From: Pseudomonadota bacterium
GTDB taxonomy: Bacteria; Pseudomonadota; Gammaproteobacteria; Burkholderiales; Burkholderiaceae_C
NCBI GenBank assembly: GCA_963204815.1
Contig: CAUJHQ010000129.1
Span: 1-50,052 of the forward strand
Reading direction: 5' to 3'
Length of the DNA: 50,052 bases
In this document: in pieces, positions 17,928 through 31,119 of the stretch
Layout: every line of letters begins with the position of its first letter
Numbering within the stretch: position 1 is the stretch's first letter
The notes under the pieces: model-generated
What the model saw: the letters and a program-made list of their open reading frames with translations, nothing else
Databases searched by the model: none
Told to the model about the DNA's origin: nothing
Position numbers and translations under genes: made by a program

Positions 17928-18965
17928 ATGCCTCATGCCCCCGCGGCCCTGCAATTCGAACCCCGTGCGCCCCTGCGTGAACACAACACGTTCGGCCTGC
18001 CGGCGCTGGCGCAGACGCTCGTGCGCGTGGCGAGCGACAGCGACGTGCGGCGCGTCGTCGACCACCCGGAATTCGGCCGCGCGCCCAAGTTCATCCTCGG
18101 CGGCGGCAGCAACGTGGTGCTGACGAAGGACGTCGCCGCCGTCGTCGTCAAGGTCGAGGTCAAGGGCCGCCGGCTCGTCGCCGAGACGCCGGACGCCTGG
18201 ATCGTCGAGGCCGGCGCGGGCGAGAACTGGCACGACTTCGTCGCCTGGACGCTGGCGCAGGGCTGGCCCGGGCTGGAGAACCTGGCGCTGATCCCCGGCA
18301 CCGTGGGCGCCGCGCCGGTGCAGAACATCGGCGCCTACGGGGTCGAACTGGCCGAACGCTTCGATTCGCTGGACGGCATGGACCTCGTCACCGGCCGCGG
18401 CATCACGCTGGACCGCAGCTTGTGCCGCTTCGGCTACCGCGACAGCGTCTTCAAGCACGAACTGGCGGGCAAGAGCGTCATCACGCGCGTGCGTTTCCGG
18501 CTGCCCCGGCCGTGGCAGCCGGTGCTGGGCTACCTGGAACTGGAGCGCAAGGTCGCCGAAACGGGCATCACGGCGCCCGACGCGCGCACCGTGTTCGACT
18601 GGATCTGCGCGATCCGCCGCCACAAGCTGCCCGACCCGGCCGTGATCGGCAACGCCGGCAGCTTCTTCAAGAACCCGGTGGTCAGCGCCGAGCAGTGCCG
18701 CGACATCATCGGCCGCGACCCCGAGGTCGTGCACTACCCGATGGCCGACGGCAGCGTGAAGCTGGCCGCCGGCTGGCTCATCGACGCCTGCGGCTGGAAG
18801 GGCAAGACGGTGGGCCGCGCCGGCGTCTACGAGAAACAGGCGCTGGTGCTGGTGAACCGCGGCGGCGCCACCGGCGCCGAGGTGGTGACGCTGGCGCGCG
18901 CGATCCAGGAGAGCGTCTACGGGCGCTTCGGCATCCGGCTGGAGCCCGAGCCCGTCATCGTCTGA
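17928..18965 (+). CDS. murB: UDP-N-acetylmuramate dehydrogenase
   Basis: 345-residue FAD enzyme that reduces UDP-GlcNAc-enolpyruvate to UDP-MurNAc in peptidoglycan synthesis. Motifs: [11 protein letters not shown] near residue 16, the FAD-binding [14 protein letters not shown] near 55, [20 protein letters not shown] near 123, FGYRDSVFK near 165, [11 protein letters not shown] near 242, and the C-terminal PEPVIV. The Tyr-containing insertion and the FGYRDSVFK segment place it in the E. coli-like type I group. There is no nearby mur cluster, as is usual for murB in this order. Confidence 0.96.
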   Translation: MPHAPAALQFEPRAPLREHNTFGLPALAQTLVRVASDSDVRRVVDHPEFGRAPKFILGGGSNVVLTKDVAAVVVKVEVKGRRLVAETPDAWIVEAGAGENWHDFVAWTLAQGWPGLENLALIPGTVGAAPVQNIGAYGVELAERFDSLDGMDLVTGRGITLDRSLCRFGYRDSVFKHELAGKSVITRVRFRLPRPWQPVLGYLELERKVAETGITAPDARTVFDWICAIRRHKLPDPAVIGNAGSFFKNPVVSAEQCRDIIGRDPEVVHYPMADGSVKLAAGWLIDACGWKGKTVGRAGVYEKQALVLVNRGGATGAEVVTLARAIQESVYGRFGIRLEPEPVIV

Positions 18966-19037
18966 TCGCCTCATGATCGACAAAGCCGGTCCTTTGCCGG
19001 CGAACGGCGGTGCGGCCACCGGGGTAGAACCTCGGTC

Positions 19038-19951
19038 GTGAATGGGCGGTTCGTCGACATCCTGTGTTCCTGGCTCGCGCTCGCGCTGTGCCTGGGGCTG
19101 GCCGGTTGCGAGCCGGCGCCTGTGGCCTCGCCGTTGCGCTACGAGCCGCTGGCGCCCGGCCCGGCGCCGCTGCGCGTGGCGATCCACCCGCTGCACAACC
19201 CGCAACGCCTGCTGGCGGTCTACGGGCCGCTCGTCGAGGTGCTGCAGGCGCGGCTGGGCGAGCCGGTCGACATCGAGGCGTCGCGCGGCTATGCGTCCTA
19301 CGAGGACAAGATCCGCCGGCGCGGCCCTGCGGTGCTGCTGTCCAACCCCTGGCAGACGCTGCTCGCGCAACGCCACGGCTACCGCGTCGTCGCGATGGCC
19401 GGCGACCCGGACGACTTCCACGGCCTGCTGGTCGCCCGCCGCGACGGCCCCGTGCACGTGCCGGCCGACCTGCGCGGCCGCGAGATCGCCTACCCGGCGC
19501 CGACCGCGGTGGCGGCGGCGATGCTGCCGCAGTGGTTCCTGTCGCGCGCCGGGCTCGCGATCGACCGCGACGTGAAGAGCCGCTACGTCGGCTCACAGGA
19601 GTCGGCGCTGCTCAACGTGTGGTCGGGCGACACCGCCGCGGCGGGCACCTGGCCGCAGCCGTGGCGCGCCTTCCAGCAGACCCACCCCGAGAAGGCGGCC
19701 GCGCTGCACGTGCTGTGGCGCACCGGCACGCTGCCCGGCAATGCCGTGATGGTGCGCGACGACCTGCCACCCGCCCAGGCCGAGCGCCTGCGTGGCGCGC
19801 TGCTGGCGCTGCACCAGGATGCCGAGGGTCGGCGCGTGCTCGCCGCCGCGCGCACCGCGCGCTTCAGCCCCGCCGACGACTCGACGTACGGGCCGGTGCA
19901 CGCCTTCGTCGACGCCTTCGAGCGCGAGGTTCGACCCATCGAGGCGCGCCC

Positions 19952-19955
<4 letters not shown>
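19038..19955 (+). CDS. PhnD-like periplasmic-binding lipoprotein
   Basis: 305 residues from GTG at 19038. Lipobox LGLAGC near residue 25 indicates a lipid-anchored protein. The body matches the phosphate/phosphonate-binding (PhnD-like) fold: [20 protein letters not shown], the switch region [20 protein letters not shown] near residue 97, and [20 protein letters not shown] near 190. No ABC transporter genes follow; instead the hybrid kinase starts on GTGA overlapping this stop. That suggests it senses a ligand for the kinase rather than feeding a transporter. TAGAAC (19025-19030) sits 7 bases before the GTG and could be a -10 box. Ligand unknown. Confidence 0.82.
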
Positions 19956-24948
<4,993 letters not shown>

Positions 24949-24959
24949 GGCCAGCGCGT

Positions 24960-25469
24960 TCAGCGTACCTCGATCGACCGGAGCTGCCATGCCGAGCGAC
25001 TGAAGTACACCGGGTTGCGCAGTTCGGGGCGGGCGTCGAAGGGGTAGATCACGAACAGCGGGCCCTTGTCGCGCACCGCCATCGGCTTGTCGTCGAGCAG
25101 GCGGGCGACGATGACGTCGTGGCGCAGCGCGTCTTCGATCGGGATCTCGACCCAGTAGTCGTTCAGGGCCACCGCGCGCAGCAGGGTGCCCTTGGCGCCG
25201 GCCTGCGAGAGCACGTCGCGCAGCAGCGGGCCGGTGAACTTGCGGACCTCGGCGTACCAGGGCGTGCGCGTGCTGAAGCTCACCTGCGGCAGGCGCTCGA
25301 GCATGGCCATGTCGAAGTGGGCGGCCTTGCCGTCGTTCGGCTTGAGCACGCTGCCCGACACGGTGAGCACCACCGGGCCGGCGGGCTTGTCGAGCGCACG
25401 CACCGGCCCCGCGCCGCCCAGCAGGGCAGCCGTGGTGATCCGGATCAGGCCGCGTCTCGTGGTTCTCAT
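24960..25469 (-). CDS. sulfite-oxidase-fold protein lacking cysteine, probable sensory partner
   Basis: 169-residue exported protein. The start MRTTRRGLIRITTAALLGG carries a Tat-like Arg-Arg followed by a hydrophobic stretch and cleavage near VRALD. The mature part matches the small oxidoreductase molybdopterin-binding fold (VLTVSGSVLKPNDG, DYWVEIPIEDALRHD, PVYFSRSAWQLRSIEV). In catalytic relatives a conserved Cys binds molybdenum; the mature protein here has no Cys at all, so it is unlikely to be a molybdoenzyme. The hybrid kinase begins 12 bases after its stop, a pairing that hints at ligand sensing. Molybdoenzyme annotations for such proteins should be treated with caution. Confidence 0.72.
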   Translation of the reverse strand: MRTTRRGLIRITTAALLGGAGPVRALDKPAGPVVLTVSGSVLKPNDGKAAHFDMAMLERLPQVSFSTRTPWYAEVRKFTGPLLRDVLSQAGAKGTLLRAVALNDYWVEIPIEDALRHDVIVARLLDDKPMAVRDKGPLFVIYPFDARPELRNPVYFSRSAWQLRSIEVR

Positions 25470-25559
25470 GCCGCTCTCGCGTGACCCCCTAATTCTAGTG
25501 GGTCGGTCGCGCACCGGCCGGCCGGGCCTGCGCGGCAAGGGCGTGACGGAGGCCGACCC

Positions 25560-25565
25560 TAGAAT
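25560..25565 (+). promoter_or_regulatory. possible -10 box of the adenosine deaminase-like gene
   Basis: TAGAAT matches 5 of 6 bases of the -10 consensus and lies 8 bases before the ATG at 25574, so transcription would begin at or within a few bases of the start codon. No Shine-Dalgarno is visible. A clear -35 element is not seen. Confidence 0.35.
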
Positions 25566-25573
25566 GGTCCGCC

Positions 25574-26614
25574 ATGGGTGACATCGAGAATTTCGTGCGC
25601 TCGATCCCGAAGGTCGAGCTGCACTGCCACCTGTTCGGCAGCGTGCGCCGCGACACCTTCGCCGACCTCGTGCAGCGCGAACGCGCGCCCATCGGCGAGG
25701 ACGAGATCGCGGCGTTCTACACGCGCGGCAGCAAGCCGGTGGGCGTGCTTCGCGTGCTGCGCGCGCTCGACCGCCACCTCGTGCGCCGCCCCGACGACCT
25801 GCACCGGCTGACGGTGGAGTACCTCGAGGACGCCGCCGCCCACGAGGTGCGCTACGCCGAGTTCTTCTGGAACCCGACCGGCACCGCGCGCGATTCCGGC
25901 ATCCCGTACCCGGTGGCCGTGTCGGCCATCGTGCGCGGCATCCGCGACGCCGAGCGGCGCTTCGGCATCGTCGGCCGCCTGGTGCCGTCGATCGACCGCG
26001 AGGGCACGCCGGCCGAAGCGCTGGAGATGGTGCGCTGGGTGGCCGGCTGCCGCACCGACGAGGTCGTGGGCATCGGCATCGACTACCGCGAGGTCGACCG
26101 CCCGCCGGAGCTGTTCGCCGAGGCCTACGCCGAGGCGCGCCGGGCCGGCCTGCGCACGACCGCCCACGCCGGCGAGTTCGGCATGCCGTGGACGCACGTG
26201 CAGACGGCACTGGACCTGCTGCAGGTCGACCGCGTCGACCACGGCTACACGGTGGTCGACGCGCCGGACTTCGCGGCCCGCTGTGCCGAGCGCGGCACCG
26301 TCTTCACCGTGGTGCCGACGAACTCGTACTACCTGCGCACGCTGGCGCCCGAACGCTGGGCGCTCGACCACCCGATCCGTCGCATGCCCGCGCTGGGCCT
26401 GCGCGTGCACCCGAACACCGACGACCCGACCCTGCACCACGTCACGCCCACCGGCGCCTGGCTGAAGATGGTGCGCGACTTCGGCTTCGGCCTCGACGAC
26501 CTGCGCGGCTTCATGCACAACGGCATCGACGGCGCCTGGATCGACGAGGGCACGCGCGCGCGCTGGCGGCGCGAGTGGACGGCCGAGTTCGACACGCTGC
26601 GGGCGGTGGCATGA
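25574..26614 (+). CDS. adenosine deaminase-like amidohydrolase
   Basis: 346-residue metal-dependent hydrolase of the adenosine/AMP deaminase family, converting a purine or related amine to its keto form in the cytoplasm. Zinc ligands and active-site motifs: PKVELHCHLFGS (residues 11-22), TAHAGEFGMP near 196 (His and catalytic Glu), DRVDHGYTVV near 222, and NTDDPTLHHVTPT near 282 (the Asp-Asp that binds metal and substrate). The length is close to the usual 330-350. The next gene, an M20 amidohydrolase, starts on ATGA overlapping this stop, suggesting a joint role in nitrogen salvage from purines or related amides. Adenosine, adenine or another substrate cannot be separated from sequence alone. 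Confidence 0.88.
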   Translation: MGDIENFVRSIPKVELHCHLFGSVRRDTFADLVQRERAPIGEDEIAAFYTRGSKPVGVLRVLRALDRHLVRRPDDLHRLTVEYLEDAAAHEVRYAEFFWNPTGTARDSGIPYPVAVSAIVRGIRDAERRFGIVGRLVPSIDREGTPAEALEMVRWVAGCRTDEVVGIGIDYREVDRPPELFAEAYAEARRAGLRTTAHAGEFGMPWTHVQTALDLLQVDRVDHGYTVVDAPDFAARCAERGTVFTVVPTNSYYLRTLAPERWALDHPIRRMPALGLRVHPNTDDPTLHHVTPTGAWLKMVRDFGFGLDDLRGFMHNGIDGAWIDEGTRARWRREWTAEFDTLRAVA

Positions 26615-27789
26615 CGGCGCCGGTGCCGCTGCACCCGGCGGTGGCCGCGGTCGCCGACGAGATGGTGGCGCTGCGGCGCACCTTGCACGCGTTGCCCGAG
26701 CTCGGTTTCGAGGAATTCGAGACCAGCCGCCTCGTCGCCGAGCGGCTGGCCGCCTGGGGCTACGAGGTCAGCACCGGCATTGCCGGCACCGGCGTCGTCG
26801 GCACGCTGCGCGCCGGCAGCGGCTCGCGCCGCCTGGGCCTGCGCGCCGACATGGACGCGCTGCCGCTCACCGAGACCGCGCCGCGCCCGTGGGCCAGCCG
26901 CGTGCCCGGCCGCATGCACGCCTGCGGCCACGACGGCCACACCGCCACGCTGCTGGCGGCGGCGCGCGTGCTGGCGCTGACGCGCGCCTTCAGCGGAACG
27001 CTGAACCTCGTCTTCCAGCCCGCCGAGGAAGGGCTGGGCGGCGCGCGCCGCATGATCGAGGAAGGGCTCTTCGAGCGTTTCCCGTGCGACGCGATCTACG
27101 CCTTCCACAACCTGCCCGGCCAGCCGGCGGGGCGGCTGGGTTTTCGCGAGGGCGTGCTCTACAACTCGTCCGACACCGTCATCGTCACGGTGCACGGGCG
27201 CGGGGGCCACGGCGCGCAGCCGCACCGCTCGATCGACGCGGTGGTGGTGGCGGCGCACATCGTCATCGCGCTGCAGACCATCGTCGCGCGCGAGGTCGAC
27301 CCGAACGAGTTCGCCGTCGTCACCGTGGGTGCGCTGCACGCCGGCGAAGCGCCCAACGTGATTCCCGAAACGGCCGAGCTGCGGCTGTCGGTGCGCGCGC
27401 GCGGCGCCGCCGTGCGCGACCAGCTGCAGGCGCGCATCACCGCCATCGTGCAGGGTCAGGCGGCGGTGCACGGTGCCACCGCGACGGTGGACTACCGCCG
27501 CCGCTACCCGCCGGTGGTGAACGATGCTGCCGCCACCGCGTTCGCGCGCGCCGTGGCGCTGGACTGGGCGGGCCCGGCGGCGCTGATCGACGGCCTGCCG
27601 GCGCAGCATGCCAGCGACGACTTCGCGCTCATGCTCGAGCGCGTGCCCGGCTGCTACATCGTGGTCGGCAATGGCGAGGAGGGCGAGCACGGCTGCGTCG
27701 CCCACAACCCCGGCTACGACTTCAACGACCGCATCCTGCCCGGCACCGCCAGCTACTGGGTCGAGCTGGCGCGCCGCTATCTCGCCTGA
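26611..27789 (+). CDS. M20 family amidohydrolase (hippurate hydrolase-like)
   Basis: 392-residue dinuclear-metal amidohydrolase. Motifs in order: RRTLHALPELGFEEFETSRL near residue 21, RADMDALPLTE near 75, MHACGHDGHTATLLAAARVL near 104 (metal-binding Cys/His), FQPAEEGLGGARRMIEEGLF near 136 (catalytic Glu-Glu), and HGRGGHGAQPHRSIDA near 190 in the dimerisation domain. The C-terminal ASDDFALMLERVPGCY is the expected final catalytic region. Such enzymes hydrolyse N-acyl amino acids, hippurate or indole-acetyl amino acids. It is translationally coupled to the deaminase-like gene. No signal peptide, so cytoplasmic. Confidence 0.9.
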   Translation: MTAPVPLHPAVAAVADEMVALRRTLHALPELGFEEFETSRLVAERLAAWGYEVSTGIAGTGVVGTLRAGSGSRRLGLRADMDALPLTETAPRPWASRVPGRMHACGHDGHTATLLAAARVLALTRAFSGTLNLVFQPAEEGLGGARRMIEEGLFERFPCDAIYAFHNLPGQPAGRLGFREGVLYNSSDTVIVTVHGRGGHGAQPHRSIDAVVVAAHIVIALQTIVAREVDPNEFAVVTVGALHAGEAPNVIPETAELRLSVRARGAAVRDQLQARITAIVQGQAAVHGATATVDYRRRYPPVVNDAAATAFARAVALDWAGPAALIDGLPAQHASDDFALMLERVPGCYIVVGNGEEGEHGCVAHNPGYDFNDRILPGTASYWVELARRYLA

Positions 27790-27793
27790 AGCC

Positions 27794-28957
27794 TCACTGC
27801 ACCGCCAGCGCGCGGAGGCGGTCGAGCTTGGCAGCGTAGAGCTGCTGGTCGCGCGGCGTGGTGCTCGCGCTGCGCGCCAGGCCGAGCTGGCGGTCGGCCT
27901 CGCGCACGTTGCCCAGCGCCAGCTCGGCCTGGGCGAGCCAGAAATGGAACTCGTGGTAGAAGGCCTCGCGCCGCACTTCGCGGCGGAAGAAATCGCGCGC
28001 GGCGGCGTAGTCGCGCGCCTGCATCGCGGCGAGGCCGAGGTTGAACCAGTGGAACGGTGGCGTCGGCTCCAGCTGCGCGAGCTGCGCCGCGAGTGCCGCC
28101 GCTTCGGCGTCGCGGTGCAGCGCCTTCAGCGCGCTGACGCGGTTGCCCAGCGCCTTCAGGTTCTCGGGTTCGTGGCGCAACACCTCGGCGAACACGCGTT
28201 CGGCGTCGGCAGCGAGGCCCCGGCGCAGGTAGACGACACCCAGCGTGTTCCAGCCGCTGAGGAAGCGCGCGTCCTGCCGCAGCGCTTCGCGCGCCCAGTG
28301 GTAGGCGTCGTCGACGCGGCCGGCGGCCAGCGCCTCGGCGGCGCGGTTGTTCATGTACATCGCGACGATCGTCGGCTCGCCGATCGCCTGCGTGCGCTGG
28401 CCCTTCAGGTCGGCCGACGGCAGGAAGTCGATCACCAGCGGTGGTTCGTACAGGCGCGAAATGTGCGAGGACATCGGCCGCGGGTCCAGCGACAGGTTCA
28501 CGTGACCACTGGCGACGTACAGGTTGCCGCTGCGCGCCCAGCTGTCGTCGACCAGCACGCGCTGGAAGCGCACCGGCACACCGACCAGCTTCGCGAACGA
28601 GGCGGTCATGATGACCAGCGACAGGCAGTTGCCGGCGCGCGCGTCGTAGGCCTCGGCGGCGTTGCGCGTCGCCGAGGCGTCGTACTCGAGCACCAGCTTC
28701 TGGCGGCGGTACAGCAGGTCCAGCAGGGTGTGGCGCTTGTCGCCCTGGCGCAGCTCGCTCGCGTTCGGACCGGTCAGGAACTCGCGCATCGCGGCGCTGG
28801 GCGCGAAGACGTCGGCGGCATCGATGCGCACCGAAGGCGGTGCGAAGGCGTCGTCGCGCATCAGTTGCGCCCCCGGCACGGCGGGCGGCTGCGACGGCGG
28901 CGCACCGGCGCACGCGGCCAGAACGGCGCAACACAGCAGGAGGATGCGGCGGATCAT
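27794..28957 (-). CDS. lipoprotein with transglutaminase-like and TPR domains
   Basis: 387 residues. Lipobox AVLAAC at about residue 15 predicts a lipid-anchored exported protein. Residues about 60-150 look like a transglutaminase-like fold, with the candidate catalytic Cys in AYDARAGNCLSLVIMTASFA near 116 and a likely His in ASGHVNLSLDPRP near 155. Residues about 200-375 form tandem TPR helices (AYHWAREALRQDARFLSGWN; VYLRRGLAADAERVFAEVLR; NLGLAAMQARDYAAARDFFR). This domain order is seen in Burkholderiales lipoproteins of unknown role, perhaps as peptide-modifying or scaffolding proteins at the cell envelope. Convergent with the M20 gene, 4 bases apart. Confidence 0.78.
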   Translation of the reverse strand: MIRRILLLCCAVLAACAGAPPSQPPAVPGAQLMRDDAFAPPSVRIDAADVFAPSAAMREFLTGPNASELRQGDKRHTLLDLLYRRQKLVLEYDASATRNAAEAYDARAGNCLSLVIMTASFAKLVGVPVRFQRVLVDDSWARSGNLYVASGHVNLSLDPRPMSSHISRLYEPPLVIDFLPSADLKGQRTQAIGEPTIVAMYMNNRAAEALAAGRVDDAYHWAREALRQDARFLSGWNTLGVVYLRRGLAADAERVFAEVLRHEPENLKALGNRVSALKALHRDAEAAALAAQLAQLEPTPPFHWFNLGLAAMQARDYAAARDFFRREVRREAFYHEFHFWLAQAELALGNVREADRQLGLARSASTTPRDQQLYAAKLDRLRALAVQ

Positions 28958-29028
28958 CGCGGTGCTCGCTTTCGCCCCTGCAACGCAGGCGGGGGCGGCA
29001 GCATCGTACGCCGGGCGGCGCCGCTGCG

Positions 29029-29250
29029 TCAGCCGGCGGCGGCGAGGTGGCGGCGCACGCGGCCGGCGGCGTCGCGCAGCGCGGCGTTGCCGGACGCGTC
29101 GGCCCGGGCCAGCACCTCGGCGGCGTAGGCCGGGTCGCCCTGCAGGCGTTCCACGTGGAGGCGGATGCCTTCTCCCGCGAGCAGCCACTTCAGGTCGATG
29201 ATGTCGACCAGGTCGAGGGCGCGACGTTCGGAGTCGGGGAGCGCGTTCAA
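29029..29250 (-). CDS. small protein of unknown function
   Basis: 73 residues if started at TTG 29250, which is preceded by a good Shine-Dalgarno GGAAGG at a 5-base distance. An in-frame ATG at 29370 would give 113 residues but with a low-complexity Trp/Ser/Cys start overlapping the divergent dioxygenase gene by 28 bases. The body is amphipathic and acidic/basic (LPDSERRALDLVDIIDLKWL, then LHVERLQGDPAYAAEVLARA) and looks like a compact helical protein. It ends in RRHLAAAG. No family recognised. It lies just upstream of the transglutaminase/TPR lipoprotein on the same strand, so the two may be cotranscribed. Confidence 0.5.
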   Translation of the reverse strand: MNALPDSERRALDLVDIIDLKWLLAGEGIRLHVERLQGDPAYAAEVLARADASGNAALRDAAGRVRRHLAAAG

Positions 29251-29342
29251 GAAGACCTTCCGCAGCGTGGGGTACGCTTTGCACCTTAACGGCGCGACCC
29301 CGCTGCAAGCTGACAGCGGATTGGAGTGCCCACCCCAAACCG

Positions 29343-30089
29343 ATGCCCACGACCACCACTCCGCCCCCACCGCTCACCGCTTTCAGCGATCTCGGCGCGC
29401 AACTCGGCAGTGCCGGCTACGCCGTCCTGGATAGCGCCTCGTTGCACCGCCTGGCCGGCCTGCCCGGCGGCACGCTCGCACGCTGGGCCCCGATCTGGGG
29501 CGACCTGCCGCCCGACGAGCACCTGCGCGACGGCGGCCGCTACCGCCGGCGGCGCCACGGCTGCTTCGTCGTCGACGGCGCTGAAGTGCAGCCGGTGCCG
29601 CACCGCGCCCACTGGCAGCCGGTGGAATACAACGCGCTGCACGGCGGCTTCGAGCGCTGGTTCGCGCCGCTGCCGCCGGCGCTGGTGGCCGACCCGGCCT
29701 GGGCGGCGCTGCTCGTCGGACTGGCCGGCGTGGCCGGCGCGCTGCGCGGGCCGCGCCGCTGGTTCGTCGAGGCGCACCCTTTCCGCATCGACACCACCGA
29801 CGGCATCGGCCGCCCCACGCCCGAGGGGGCGCACCGCGACGGCGTCGACCTCGTCGCCGTGCTGCTGGTGGACCGCCACAACGTGAAGGGTGGCGAAACG
29901 CGCGTGTTCGACCTGCGCGGCCCGCAGGGCGTGCGCTTCACGCTCGCCGAACCGTGGAGCGTGCTGCTGCTCGACGACGAACGCGTCATCCACGAGTCGA
30001 CGCCGATCCAGCCCGAGGACCCGGCGCGCCCGGCCTGGCGCGACACCCTCGTCATCACGCTGCGCCAGGGCAGCTTCCAGGGCCCGTGA
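29343..30089 (+). CDS. 2OG-Fe(II) dioxygenase, isoleucine-dioxygenase-like family
   Basis: 248-residue predicted non-heme iron dioxygenase of the 2OG-Fe_Oxy_2 (PF10014) type, whose characterised member is the Bacillus L-isoleucine 4-hydroxylase. Iron ligands appear as GAHRDGVD (His164, Asp166) and VIHESTPI (His217), and a downstream Arg (WRDTLVITLR) fits 2-oxoglutarate binding. The N-terminal Pro/Thr-rich stretch (residues 4-10) is probably disordered. It lies 23 bases upstream of a threonine dehydratase-like gene on the same strand, so an amino-acid substrate is attractive, but the actual substrate is unknown. Confidence 0.8.
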   Translation: MPTTTTPPPPLTAFSDLGAQLGSAGYAVLDSASLHRLAGLPGGTLARWAPIWGDLPPDEHLRDGGRYRRRRHGCFVVDGAEVQPVPHRAHWQPVEYNALHGGFERWFAPLPPALVADPAWAALLVGLAGVAGALRGPRRWFVEAHPFRIDTTDGIGRPTPEGAHRDGVDLVAVLLVDRHNVKGGETRVFDLRGPQGVRFTLAEPWSVLLLDDERVIHESTPIQPEDPARPAWRDTLVITLRQGSFQGP

Positions 30090-30112
30090 AGGGGCCGCAC
30101 GGGAACACGAAC

Positions 30113-31093
30113 ATGACCGACCTTGCCATCCGCTTCGACGACATCCAGGCCGCCGCCGGCCGCCTCGCCGGCCAGACGCTGAAGACGCCCGTGCGCCAGA
30201 GCCGCCAGGCCGACGAGCGCACCGGCGCGCAGCTCTTCTTCAAGTGCGAGAACTTCCAGCGCATGGGCGCGTTCAAGTTCCGCGGCGCCTACAACGCGCT
30301 GGCGCAGTTCGCGCCCGAGCAGCGCAAGGCCGGCGTGATCGCGTTCTCGTCGGGCAACCACGCGCAGGCGATCGCGCTGTCGGGGCGGCTGCTGGGCATC
30401 CCCAGCGTCATCGTGATGCCGAAGGACGCGCCGCCCGCCAAGCTGGCCGCCACGCGCGGCTACCAGCAGGGGCAGAAGGGCAGCGAGGTCGTGCTCTACG
30501 ACCGCTACACCGAAGACCGCGAGGCGATCGGCCAGCGCATCGCGCGCGAGCGCGGCATGACGCTCATCCCGCCCTACGACCATCCGCACGTGATGGCCGG
30601 CCAGGGCACCGCCGCGCTCGAGCTGATCAAGGAAACCGGCCCCCTCGATGCGCTGCTCGTCTGCGTGGGCGGCGGTGGCCTGATCAGCGGCTGCGCGGTG
30701 GCGGCGGTGCACCTCGCCCCCGGCATCGCCGTGCACGGCGTCGAACCGGAGGCGGGCAACGACACGCAGCAGAGCCTGGCGGCCGGCCGCATCGTGAGGA
30801 TCGAGACGCCCAAGACCATCGCCGACGGCGCGCAGACGCAGGCCAGCGGCCAGCTCACGTTCCCGGTGATCCAGCGCCACGTGAAGAGCATCCTCACCGT
30901 CAGCGACACGCAACTCGTCGCCACGATGCGCTTCTTCGCCGAGCGCATGAAGATGGTCGTCGAACCCACCGGCTGCCTGGCCGCGGCGGCCGTGCTCGAA
31001 GGCGCGATCGACCTGCGCGGCCAGCGCGTGGGCATCATCGTCAGCGGTGGCAACGTCGACCTGCCGGCCTACGCCGGCATGATCGGCGGCTGA
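30113..31093 (+). CDS. threonine dehydratase / serine racemase-like PLP enzyme
   Basis: 326-residue fold-type II PLP enzyme. The Schiff-base Lys is in FQRMGAFKFRGAYNAL near residue 57, followed by the phosphate/cofactor loop SSGNHAQAIALSGRLLGIPS near 83, VCVGGGGLISGCAV near 188 and the C-terminal SGGNVDLPAY. No ACT domain is present, so it is like catabolic threonine deaminase or serine racemase rather than the feedback-inhibited biosynthetic IlvA. The enzyme would turn threonine or serine into a 2-oxo acid plus ammonia, or racemise serine. The upstream dioxygenase may hydroxylate an amino acid that feeds this enzyme; this is context only. Confidence 0.88.
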   Translation: MTDLAIRFDDIQAAAGRLAGQTLKTPVRQSRQADERTGAQLFFKCENFQRMGAFKFRGAYNALAQFAPEQRKAGVIAFSSGNHAQAIALSGRLLGIPSVIVMPKDAPPAKLAATRGYQQGQKGSEVVLYDRYTEDREAIGQRIARERGMTLIPPYDHPHVMAGQGTAALELIKETGPLDALLVCVGGGGLISGCAVAAVHLAPGIAVHGVEPEAGNDTQQSLAAGRIVRIETPKTIADGAQTQASGQLTFPVIQRHVKSILTVSDTQLVATMRFFAERMKMVVEPTGCLAAAAVLEGAIDLRGQRVGIIVSGGNVDLPAYAGMIGG

Positions 31094-31119
31094 CCGAAGA
31101 CACCACCAGGGAGAACGAC

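Noticed and set aside
18983..18999. GCCGG/CCGGC hairpin after murB as a terminator
   Set aside because: Stem of five bases and no T run; too weak to call.
24949..24990. Longer N-terminus of the second kinase
   Set aside because: It would overlap the upstream gene by 31 bases and add a polar stretch before the first membrane helix, without a better ribosome-binding site; kept as an alternative only.
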